Source: an uncultured Chloroflexota bacterium (GTDB lineage: Bacteria > Chloroflexota > UBA11872 > UBA12225). Taken from it: a DNA stretch of 45,019 nucleotides. The notes under the pieces are model-generated. The model did not search any database. It saw only the letters and a program-made list of their open reading frames with translations, and was not told where the DNA came from. The position numbers and the translations under genes are program-made. This document shows, one piece after another, positions 1 to 7,180 of the stretch (the first letter of the stretch is position 1; every line of letters begins with the position of its first letter). The stretch spans positions 23,271-68,289 of the forward strand of contig CADCTC010000002.1 in NCBI GenBank assembly GCA_902805635.1. The letters run 5' to 3'.

Positions 1-1
1 C

Positions 2-1417
2 TGCCACTCGCACTCCGACTGGAGCCTGCTGGCCAACCGCGGCGCCGACAGCACGCTGATGCAGGGCGTCACAACCGAGGTGGTGGGCAACTGCGGCATG
101 TCCTACGCGCCGGTGACGCCGCTGAACCGGGCGCGGCTCGAGACCGACGTGGCGCGCACATCGCCCGGCGCGTCGATGGACTGGACCACCTTCGGCGACT
201 ACCTCGACCACGTGCGCCGCGGCGGAGTCGGTGTCAACTTCGCCTTTCTGGTTGGACACGCTGCCATTCGGTCGGCCGTGATGGGCTCCGAAGAGCGCTC
301 GGCCACACCCGACGAGATGGCGGGCATGGAACGACAGCTGGCACAGGCGCTGGAGGAGGGGGCCATCGGGTTCTCCACGGGGCTGGAGTTCGTGCCGGGA
401 CGGGCGGCCTCGCCCGACGAGCTGACCGCGCTATCCAGAGTGGTGGCGCGCTTCGACCGCATCCACACCTGCCACCAGCGCACGCGCAACGAACGGTTCG
501 TCGAGTCGGTGAACGAGATCATCGGCGTCTGCGAGGCGGCGGGCGCGCGGCTGCAAATCTCCCACAACAACAAGCGACTGGGCGCGCCGGATGGCGCGTG
601 GGAGCAGACCATGGAGGCGCAGGAGGCGGCGCGCCGCCGTGGCCTGGACGTGTCGTGCGACACGACAAGCTACATCGCCGGGCTGGGCCTGATGGCCGCC
701 GTGCTGCCGCCGTGGCTGTTCGACGAGGGGCCGGCGACGGCGGCGGAGCGGTTAGCCGACCCGGTGATCCGTGAGAAAGTGAAAGGGGACTGCCGGCGCT
801 ACTGGCTGATGGTCGCCGAGGGGCAGTGGGACATCATGTGGCTGGGGCGGACGACCAACAGTGGCGAGTTCTTTGGCCAGACCTTCCGCGAGATCGGGTT
901 CCTGACCGGCAAAGACCCGATGGATGCCTACCTGGACATCCTCCACAAGGAGGGGGCAGGCATCGCGGACGCGGGTATGTTCGGCCAGGTGAAGAGTCCG
1001 GAGCACCTGCGCGAGCTGATGCAGCACCCGCTGGTGGGCCTGGAGGCAGACGCCTGGACCGCCTCGGCACAGGGGCCGCTGGCGCCGCTGGTGAACCACC
1101 CGGCCAGCTTCGGGTGGACGGCCCGCATCCTGGGAGACTACGTGCGCGAGCGCAAGTGGCTACCGCTGGAAGAGGCAATCAAGAAGATCACCGCCATGCC
1201 CGCGGCTAAGTTCGGCCTGCGCGACCGCGGCCTGCTGCGCCCCGGACTTGCCGCCGACGTGGTGATCTTCGACGCCGGGACGATCGCAGACAATGCAAGC
1301 TTCGACCGCCCAGCTGTCTATCCATCCGGCATTGAATGGGTATTCGTCAATGGCCAGGCCGCCGTGCGCCAGGGGCAGCTTGCCGGGTCGCGCACGGGCG
1401 AAGTGCTGACGGGGTAG
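2..1417 (+). CDS. N-acyl-D-amino-acid deacylase family amidohydrolase (5' partial)
   Basis: The gene begins before the window; the first complete codon is at position 2. The visible part opens with the metal-binding HSHSD motif, followed by GVTTEVVGNCG, the strand that carries the bridging cysteine in D-aminoacylases. A later ISHNN holds another ligand histidine, and the C-terminal GLLRPGLAADVVIFD closes the small beta-sandwich of the amidohydrolase fold. This family removes acyl groups from N-acyl-D-amino acids, or opens related cyclic amides, in the cytoplasm. The middle is divergent: HTCHQRTRNE stands where YASHMRDE is usual, so the substrate should not be assumed. The 472 visible codons are close to the family's full length. 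A binding lipoprotein and a creatininase-family hydrolase follow on the same strand, consistent with amide or peptide-derivative scavenging (inference). Confidence 0.85.
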   Translation, partial: CHSHSDWSLLANRGADSTLMQGVTTEVVGNCGMSYAPVTPLNRARLETDVARTSPGASMDWTTFGDYLDHVRRGGVGVNFAFLVGHAAIRSAVMGSEERSATPDEMAGMERQLAQALEEGAIGFSTGLEFVPGRAASPDELTALSRVVARFDRIHTCHQRTRNERFVESVNEIIGVCEAAGARLQISHNNKRLGAPDGAWEQTMEAQEAARRRGLDVSCDTTSYIAGLGLMAAVLPPWLFDEGPATAAERLADPVIREKVKGDCRRYWLMVAEGQWDIMWLGRTTNSGEFFGQTFREIGFLTGKDPMDAYLDILHKEGAGIADAGMFGQVKSPEHLRELMQHPLVGLEADAWTASAQGPLAPLVNHPASFGWTARILGDYVRERKWLPLEEAIKKITAMPAAKFGLRDRGLLRPGLAADVVIFDAGTIADNASFDRPAVYPSGIEWVFVNGQAAVRQGQLAGSRTGEVLTG

Positions 1418-1531
1418 GACTCACTTCCTGCTCGTGACGTGCGGCGCCCAAGACGCGGGACATGGCGCTGTGCGGCCGGCGATTGTACGTATGGCGCCAC
1501 TGGCCGTATGATGGGCGCCCGGAGGAAGAAT

Positions 1532-2917
1532 ATGTCGACCACAGTACCTGCCGCGTCCGCCGCGTCCACCGCGCGCATGGTCGCCGGTATCACCACCCGC
1601 CGCATCGTCCTCGCAGCAACCGCCGCGTCCGCGTCCCTGGTGGCTCTCGCCGCCTGCGGCGCGCCCGCCTCGACCGGCGGAAGCGCAGACACGAGGTACG
1701 CCGCGCCCAAGCGCGTGATCTTCGCCAAAACGCAGGCCACTGAGATCAAGGACAACGCCTGGCGAGATGCCTTCAAGCAGGCGGAGAAGGCGATCAACGT
1801 GATCCCCGAGCTGGTGGTAGAGCCGGCGACAGGGTTCTACGAGAAGCGCCAGGCGGAATACGCCGCCGGCAGCGCCAACGCGGACATTACGATCAACGCG
1901 CTCAACCAGTTCCTGCCGATGGGACTGAAGGGCATGCTGGTGGACCTGAACCCGCTGGTTAAGCGAGACAAAGTTGACACCAGCCAGTACTACAAGGCCG
2001 ACTATGAGTCGTGGCTCTGGAAGGGCAAGCTGTACGGACTGACCCTGCAGGCCGGTGGCGAGGCGGTGATGTACAACCGCTCGCTCTTCCAGGCAAAGGG
2101 GGTAAAGCTGCCCCACAAGGACTGGACGTACGACGAGTTCCTGCAGGCGTGCCAGCGCCTGAACGACCCCGCCAACGGCGTCTACGCGGTGCACGTGCAG
2201 CAGAACGTGGTGCAGTACATGATGGGCACGTTCATGCGGAACTTCGGGGGCAAGGTGCTCACCGAGGCCCGCGACAAGGCCATTTACGCGGACGACGCCA
2301 ATTCCGTGCGAGGCGCCGAGCTCAACGTGGACCTGCACACGAAGCACCAGGTCGCCTGGACAGCAGAGCTCCTGAAGAACGTGCCCACCGGCTCCACGCC
2401 GATGCGGTCGAAACTCGCGGCCATGGAGATCAACGGAATCACCGAGGCAGTCAATATCCGGCCCTCGATCGGCGCGGAGCACCTCGACTACGCGCCGCCG
2501 CCCAAGGGGCCGAATGGCATGCAGGTGGCACGCGTGGCGGGCAACGCCTGGTCGATCCAGACGCGTTCCAAAGAGCACGACGCGTCCTGGCGGTTGCTCA
2601 AGTGGCTGCACACCAAAGAGGGGATGCTGGGACCGCAGCTGGCGGCGCTGGCATGGCCCCCGCTGGTCTGGGCGGCGGAATCGCCGCAGTGGCAGGCCGA
2701 CTTCAAGGGGACGAAGATCAAGGATGTGACCGACGTCTGGACTAAGGCGGGGCACAACCAGGTGGTGATCCCGGAGGGTGACCAGGCATTGCAGCTGATG
2801 AACCAGCCCATCGCACGGGCGCTCGCCGGCCAAGTGTCGGTCCGCGAGGCGCTCAAGGAGGGGCAGGACAAGGTCAACGCCGTCTTCGCCCAGCGCCCCG
2901 CCGACTGGAAAATGTAG
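1532..2917 (+). CDS. Extracellular solute-binding lipoprotein, ABC family 1
   Basis: The start is the ATG at 1532, preceded by GGAGGA at 1521-1526; in-frame codons further upstream lack a ribosome site. The 461-residue product has a twin-arginine-like TTRRIVL at about residues 21-27 and a lipobox LVALAAC ending at Cys42. It is therefore expected to be a lipid-anchored protein outside the membrane, perhaps exported by Tat. The mature part has the family 1 (sugar, polyol or oligosaccharide) binding-protein layout, with motifs such as MYNRSLF and WTYDEFLQACQRL. No ABC permease or ATPase gene is adjacent, so it must use transporter parts encoded elsewhere. A creatininase-family gene follows after 15 bp. 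Substrate unknown. Confidence 0.82.
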   Translation: MSTTVPAASAASTARMVAGITTRRIVLAATAASASLVALAACGAPASTGGSADTRYAAPKRVIFAKTQATEIKDNAWRDAFKQAEKAINVIPELVVEPATGFYEKRQAEYAAGSANADITINALNQFLPMGLKGMLVDLNPLVKRDKVDTSQYYKADYESWLWKGKLYGLTLQAGGEAVMYNRSLFQAKGVKLPHKDWTYDEFLQACQRLNDPANGVYAVHVQQNVVQYMMGTFMRNFGGKVLTEARDKAIYADDANSVRGAELNVDLHTKHQVAWTAELLKNVPTGSTPMRSKLAAMEINGITEAVNIRPSIGAEHLDYAPPPKGPNGMQVARVAGNAWSIQTRSKEHDASWRLLKWLHTKEGMLGPQLAALAWPPLVWAAESPQWQADFKGTKIKDVTDVWTKAGHNQVVIPEGDQALQLMNQPIARALAGQVSVREALKEGQDKVNAVFAQRPADWKM

Positions 2918-2932
2918 GCCGCCGGGTTCGGG

Positions 2933-3772
2933 ATGTACTACGGCTCCTACGACGGCTCCAACAAGAAAGTCCTCTTCCACGAGATGTGGCGGCACGAGCT
3001 GGAGGCCGCGGCGCGCCAGCGCCCGGTCGCCATCGTGCCGGTGGGCAGTATCGAGCAGCACGGGCCCCACTGCCCGCCGGACGTGGACATCTCCATCCCG
3101 TTCCACCTCGCGGTGGCGGCGGCGCAGGAGATCGATGACTTCCCGGTGGTCGTGGCGCCGCCGGTGAGCTATGGCTTCACCCACTTCAACATGGGCTTCC
3201 TCGGCACCCTCACCCTCCGCCTGGAGACGTTTATCGAAGTGCTATGCGACGTGAGTCGCAGCCTGAAGGCCAATGGGTTTGAGCGGATCGTGCTGCTGAA
3301 TGGGCATGGCGGCAATGTGGCGCCGCAGCGCTCAGCCTCGGTCAAGCTGTCCGAGGAAGACGTCTGGGCACTGCCACTGCCGTACTGGGACCTGGCGGAA
3401 GACGAGCTGCGCGCCTGGAGCGAAACCGACGAGGGCAGCATCGGCCACGGGGGCGAATGGGAGACTTCCCTGCTGCTCTTCCTGCGGCCGCACCTGATCG
3501 ACCGGAGCAAGATCCTGCCGTCTAACCACGCCACCGGCTATGGCTGGCCCCGAACGACTGGGCGGTTCAGCCCAAAGCTGGCGCGGTACGCCCAGTGGCC
3601 CGAGCGGCGGCGCGAGGCGCCCTACGGCGTGGTGGGTGACCCGCGCGTGGCCAGCTCCGAGAAGGGAGAACGGCTGTTCGGCACGCTTAAGGAGCGACTG
3701 GTCGAGCTGTGCCGCGAGTTCCACACGCAGGAGCTGCGGCGCTACCGGCAGTTCGGATCGAGCTGCCTATGA
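2933..3772 (+). CDS. Creatininase-family amidohydrolase
   Basis: This 279-residue protein carries the creatininase metal-site signatures in order: GSIEQHGPHCPPD (Glu, His and Asp ligands), LNGHGGN, and GHGGEWETSL, whose Glu is another ligand. The family includes creatininase, FAPy deformylase (ArfB) and the mycofactocin peptidase MftE, all metal-dependent C-N hydrolases, so the substrate cannot be fixed from sequence. Its stop codon overlaps the sdhC start in ATGA, so the two genes are probably translationally coupled. It follows the binding lipoprotein by 15 bp. Confidence 0.85.
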   Translation: MYYGSYDGSNKKVLFHEMWRHELEAAARQRPVAIVPVGSIEQHGPHCPPDVDISIPFHLAVAAAQEIDDFPVVVAPPVSYGFTHFNMGFLGTLTLRLETFIEVLCDVSRSLKANGFERIVLLNGHGGNVAPQRSASVKLSEEDVWALPLPYWDLAEDELRAWSETDEGSIGHGGEWETSLLLFLRPHLIDRSKILPSNHATGYGWPRTTGRFSPKLARYAQWPERRREAPYGVVGDPRVASSEKGERLFGTLKERLVELCREFHTQELRRYRQFGSSCL

Positions 3773-4182
3773 GCGCACTTCCAGCTGCCGCGCGCCACGT
3801 GCCACTCGACCGAGCGCCGCTGATGCGGGTGCGCAACCGGGAGGGGCAGTGGGCGTGGGCGCTGCACCGCCTGACCGGGCTGGGCGTGCTGGGCTTCCTG
3901 TGCCTGCACATCATAGACACGGCGCTGCTGCTGCAAGGCGAAGTCGCCTATAACCACCTGATCAAGGGCGTGTACCAGCAGTGGTGGTTCCAGCCCGCGG
4001 AGATCGCGCTGGGCGGGGCGCTGGTCTACCACACGCTCAATGGGCTGCGAGTCATCACCCTGGACTTCTGGGAAGACGGCATCCGCCACGACCGCACACT
4101 GCGCCGTGCGGTGCTGCTCGCCTTCCTGGCGATCATGCTCCCACTCGGGGTGGTGATGGTGTGGCCGTTCCTGGCGCCATGA
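3769..4182 (+). CDS. sdhC: Succinate dehydrogenase cytochrome b subunit (SdhC-like)
   Basis: The 137-residue membrane protein has three hydrophobic helices: around the LHRLTGLGVLGFL segment, the helix with VYHTLNGLRV, and the C-terminal LLAFLAIMLPLGVVMV. The HRLTG motif, the histidine in CLHIID and the HTLNGLR motif are typical of SdhC anchors, where histidines ligate heme b and help form the quinone site. The start is the ATG at 3769, overlapping the creatininase stop; an in-frame codon at 3709 lies inside that gene and is less likely. The stop overlaps the sdhD start (ATGA). With the next membrane gene and sdhBA downstream, it would anchor complex II. Confidence 0.85.
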   Translation: MSALPAAARHVPLDRAPLMRVRNREGQWAWALHRLTGLGVLGFLCLHIIDTALLLQGEVAYNHLIKGVYQQWWFQPAEIALGGALVYHTLNGLRVITLDFWEDGIRHDRTLRRAVLLAFLAIMLPLGVVMVWPFLAP

Positions 4183-4553
4183 GCGCGCGTCACGTCGAGG
4201 CGAAGACCGTAGCGCGATTGGAGTTCTACTCCTGGTACTTCTTCCGTGTTTCGGGGCTGCTGCTGGTGGTGCTCGCGCTGGGGCACTTCCTGATCATGCA
4301 CGCCTTCAACAGCATCCTGGACGTGGACTACCACTTTGCGGCGCGGCGCCTGGCGCTGCCGGCGTGGCGAGCCTACGACTGGCTACTCTTGGTGCTCGCG
4401 CTGCTGCACGGCTTCAACGGGCTGCGCGTGGTGATCAACGAGCACGCGCGCCCGCGCACGTTCCGGCGGGCCCTCCACTGGACCGCAACGGCAGGACTGG
4501 TGGCCTTCCTGTCGCTTGGCACTTACGTGCTGGTGGCGTTCCGCGCAGCGTAG
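4179..4553 (+). CDS. sdhD: Succinate dehydrogenase hydrophobic anchor subunit (SdhD-like)
   Basis: This 124-residue protein starts at the ATG overlapping the sdhC stop. It has three predicted membrane helices, with FRVSGLLLVVLALGHF in the first, LLHGFNGLRVV in the second and a final helix ending in VAFRAA. The GFNGLRV motif mirrors TLNGLRV in SdhC, so the two anchors look like related halves of a two-subunit cytochrome b. His residues in LALGHFLIMH are candidate heme ligands. A fumarase gene, not sdhB, comes next, 31 bp downstream. Confidence 0.83.
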   Translation: MSARHVEAKTVARLEFYSWYFFRVSGLLLVVLALGHFLIMHAFNSILDVDYHFAARRLALPAWRAYDWLLLVLALLHGFNGLRVVINEHARPRTFRRALHWTATAGLVAFLSLGTYVLVAFRAA

Positions 4554-4584
4554 ACCGCGTCGATACTGAGGACGGAGAGCAAGA

Positions 4585-6372
4585 ATGGGGATCACCTACG
4601 CGCTGCTGGAGGACGTGGCGCACGAGCTGAACCGGCGCGCGGCGATCGCGGTGCCGCTGGACGCCAAGGAAGCGTTCGTGCTGGCGGCGCAGAAAGAGCG
4701 CAACGCGACGGCCAAGCTGGCGCTGGAGGCGGTGGTCCGCAACGCCGACGTGGCGGTGGCGGAGCAGTCCGCCATGTGTGGCGACACCGGGCTGCCTCGC
4801 TTTTATGTCAAGGCGGGCAACGGCGCGCAGATCGATGGTGGCTTCTTCGCGCTGGAGCGTGCGCTGCGCAGGGGAACCGCGCTGGCAACGCGCAGCGTGC
4901 CGCTGCGCTCCAACCGCGTCCACCCGCTGACGCGGCGCAACCCCAACAATAACGTCGGGGTGCTGGCGCCCAACGTCGACTACCGGTTCGAGCCGGAGGG
5001 CGACTGGATCGAGCTGACCGCCGTCCACAAGGGCGGACTCTTCGGCAGCGACTACCGCATGCTGTTCCCAGGTGACGGCATCCCCGGCATCAAGCGGTTC
5101 TTCGTGGACACGCTGGTGGCGTTCGGCCACCGTGGGCTGTCGTGCCCGCCGGTGATCGTGGGAGTAGGGCTGGGCGGCACCAAGGACCAGTGCGTCACGC
5201 TGGGCAAGGAGGCGGCCTGCCTGCGCCTGGTGGGCGACCGCCACCCCGACCCGCTGGTGGCTGACCTGGAGGACGAGCTGTACGAGCTGGGCAACAAGAC
5301 GATGCTCGGCATCATGGGCTTCAAGAGCGACACGCCGGTGCTGGACGTCCACTGCGAGATCGCCTACGCACACACCGGCGGCCTTCCGGTAGGCATCAGC
5401 GAGCTGTGCCACGCGGTGCGCCGCGCCACGGCGCGCGTCTACAACGACGGCCGCGTGGAGTACCGCCAGGACCCCCAGTGGTTCACGCCGTACATGCGCA
5501 ACGAGGACGTGGATTGGGACCCGGAGCGCACGCCCTACTACGCTCGCCCCGACGCCGGGCGCGTGACGGTGAAGACCGGAGTGAACGGGACGACCAGGCG
5601 GGTCATTCCGTTGGTGGAGCTGAGCGACGCCGCCCTCACCCCAGCGCTCTCCCAGGGGGAGAGGGAGCAGGGGCCGGGGACAAACGGATCGGCCGCGCCG
5701 GCACGCGAGTCGCGCACCTTCCACCTCACGGTGCCGCTCACCGACGCCGACGTGCGCCAGCTGCGCGTGGGCGACGTGGTGTACCTGAACGGGTGCATCT
5801 TCACTGCGCGCGACGGCGTATACGAGCACATGCTGCAGCAGGGGCACGAGCCGCCGATCGACATTCGCAACGAGTACAACGTGACGACCCAGTCGTCGCC
5901 GGCCGGCGCGGAGGTGGCGCCCGGCAAGTACGAAGTGACCTCGCTCCAGGCAACTGCCGGGTTCCGCTACGCGCAGTGGATGGAGCCGCTGTTCGCACGC
6001 TACGGCGTAAAGGCGGTCATCAACAAGGGCGGTATGTCCGTCGAGATGTACCGCGACGTATTCAAGAAGCACGGCGTGGTGTGCCTCTCCATGATGCCGT
6101 ATGGCATTGGCGCCATCTACGGCAAGGAGGTGGTCAACGTCCGGGACGTGATCTGGAAGCAAGAGTTGGGCATGTCCGAGGCGATGTGGCTGCTGGAGGT
6201 GGAGGAGCTCGGTCCACTGCTGGTGGAGGGCGACGCCGAGGGCAACAGCTACAACGCCGTGATCGCGGACGAAGTGAACGCGCCGCTGCGTGACATCTAC
6301 AAGGACCTGCCGGAGCTGATCCTCAAGCGCTTCGGCGAAGTGCGCGACCCGGCGCAGGAGATGATCGGGTGA
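4585..6372 (+). CDS. Class I fumarate hydratase, fused alpha and beta regions
   Basis: It catalyses reversible hydration of fumarate to malate, the TCA step after succinate dehydrogenase, using an oxygen-sensitive [4Fe-4S] cluster. The alpha region (about residues 1-345) has MCGDTGLPRFYVKAG, VGVGLGGTKDQC and GISELCHAVRR, which supply candidate cluster cysteines. The beta region (about 375-595) has VGDVVYLNGCIFTARDG and YGVKAVINKGGM. The 595-residue length suits a fused enzyme of the FumA type. Between the two regions, about residues 347-375, lies a Gly/Gln/Glu-rich insert encoded by a palindromic repeat, exactly where two-subunit fumarases are split. The ATG follows a GGAGAGCAAGA ribosome site. 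It sits between sdhCD and sdhBA and is probably co-transcribed with them. Confidence 0.88.
   Translation: MGITYALLEDVAHELNRRAAIAVPLDAKEAFVLAAQKERNATAKLALEAVVRNADVAVAEQSAMCGDTGLPRFYVKAGNGAQIDGGFFALERALRRGTALATRSVPLRSNRVHPLTRRNPNNNVGVLAPNVDYRFEPEGDWIELTAVHKGGLFGSDYRMLFPGDGIPGIKRFFVDTLVAFGHRGLSCPPVIVGVGLGGTKDQCVTLGKEAACLRLVGDRHPDPLVADLEDELYELGNKTMLGIMGFKSDTPVLDVHCEIAYAHTGGLPVGISELCHAVRRATARVYNDGRVEYRQDPQWFTPYMRNEDVDWDPERTPYYARPDAGRVTVKTGVNGTTRRVIPLVELSDAALTPALSQGEREQGPGTNGSAAPARESRTFHLTVPLTDADVRQLRVGDVVYLNGCIFTARDGVYEHMLQQGHEPPIDIRNEYNVTTQSSPAGAEVAPGKYEVTSLQATAGFRYAQWMEPLFARYGVKAVINKGGMSVEMYRDVFKKHGVVCLSMMPYGIGAIYGKEVVNVRDVIWKQELGMSEAMWLLEVEELGPLLVEGDAEGNSYNAVIADEVNAPLRDIYKDLPELILKRFGEVRDPAQEMIG
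5628..5675 (+). repeat. GC-rich palindromic repeat inserted in frame in fumarase
   Basis: The sequence begins CCCTCACCCC and contains the hairpin arms CTCTCCC and GGGAGAG separated by three bases. It translates as LTPALSQGERE, a peptide that recurs where this kind of dispersed intergenic repeat is read through in many GC-rich bacteria. It lies in the alpha/beta linker and keeps the frame open. Related elements occur at 14536-14685 and 24066-24104. Confidence 0.7.
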
Positions 6373-6400
6373 ATGGCGTGACCTGCATCGGCAATCGGCC

Positions 6401-7180
6401 ATGACTGCCGGCACTGTGACGGTGCGCGTGCTGCGCTCGCCTGCCGAGCCGGGTGGCGCCGCCGCGTACCAGGCGTACGCGGTGGAGACGTACCCGCGCA
6501 TGAGCGTGCTGGACGCGCTGTTCCAGATCCAGCGCGAGCACGACCGGACGCTGGCGTTCCGCTGCTCGTGCCGTCTGGGGATGTGCGGCACGTGCGCGGT
6601 GGTGGTGAACGGGCGTGAGGGGCTGGCGTGCCAGACGCTGCTGGAGCGGTTCGACGGCGGCGAGGTCAGCGTACGGCCGATGAACTACCTGCCGGTGGTG
6701 AAAGACCTGGCGGTGGACATGGAGCCATTCTTCGACCGCTACCGCTCGGTGAAGCCGCACTTCATTCCGAAGGAGAGCACGGCGGCGCCCGAGACGCTGG
6801 TCATCACACAGGCACAAGGCAAGCGCAAGTGGGTGGACCCGGCGCTGGGCTGCATCAACTGTGGCATCTGCATGTCGTCGTGCTCGGTGGTGGGGCTCAA
6901 CCCCGCCTTCCCAGGCCCGATGGCGCTCAACCGCGCGCTGACGCTGGTGAACGACGAGCGCGACGCGGCGCGCGACGAGCGCCTGGCGTTGGTGACAGGG
7001 GAGGATGCTGGCGGTGGCGTGTGGGCATGCCACCAGCTGTTCAACTGCACCGCCGCGTGCCCGCGGCACCTGTCCCCGACGCGGGCCATCCGCCAGCTGC
7101 GCCAGGAGTACGTCGGCGAGCAGGCGAACCCACTCGTGGCGCCGATCAAGTGGGTGGCCAGGAAGCTCTCGGGGCGATGA
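6401..7180 (+). CDS. sdhB: Succinate dehydrogenase iron-sulfur subunit
   Basis: The 259-residue protein passes electrons from the flavoprotein to the membrane anchors. The N-terminal plant-ferredoxin domain carries the [2Fe-2S] ligands Cys57, Cys62, Cys65 and Cys77 (in SCRLGMCGTC and LACQT). The C-terminal bacterial ferredoxin domain has CINCGICMSSC at 151-161 and CHQLFNCTAACPR at 210-221 for the [4Fe-4S] and [3Fe-4S] clusters. Its stop overlaps the sdhA start (ATGA). The length is typical of the family. Confidence 0.92.
   Translation: MTAGTVTVRVLRSPAEPGGAAAYQAYAVETYPRMSVLDALFQIQREHDRTLAFRCSCRLGMCGTCAVVVNGREGLACQTLLERFDGGEVSVRPMNYLPVVKDLAVDMEPFFDRYRSVKPHFIPKESTAAPETLVITQAQGKRKWVDPALGCINCGICMSSCSVVGLNPAFPGPMALNRALTLVNDERDAARDERLALVTGEDAGGGVWACHQLFNCTAACPRHLSPTRAIRQLRQEYVGEQANPLVAPIKWVARKLSGR

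Noticed and set aside
1421-3184. Long open frame (587 codons) on the minus strand
   Set aside because: It is antisense to the binding lipoprotein and creatininase genes, which have clear motifs; the frame has low-complexity His/Arg/Val-rich composition typical of GC-rich shadows.
4435-6591. 718-codon minus-strand frame
   Set aside because: Antisense of fumarase; no recognisable motif and GC-driven composition.
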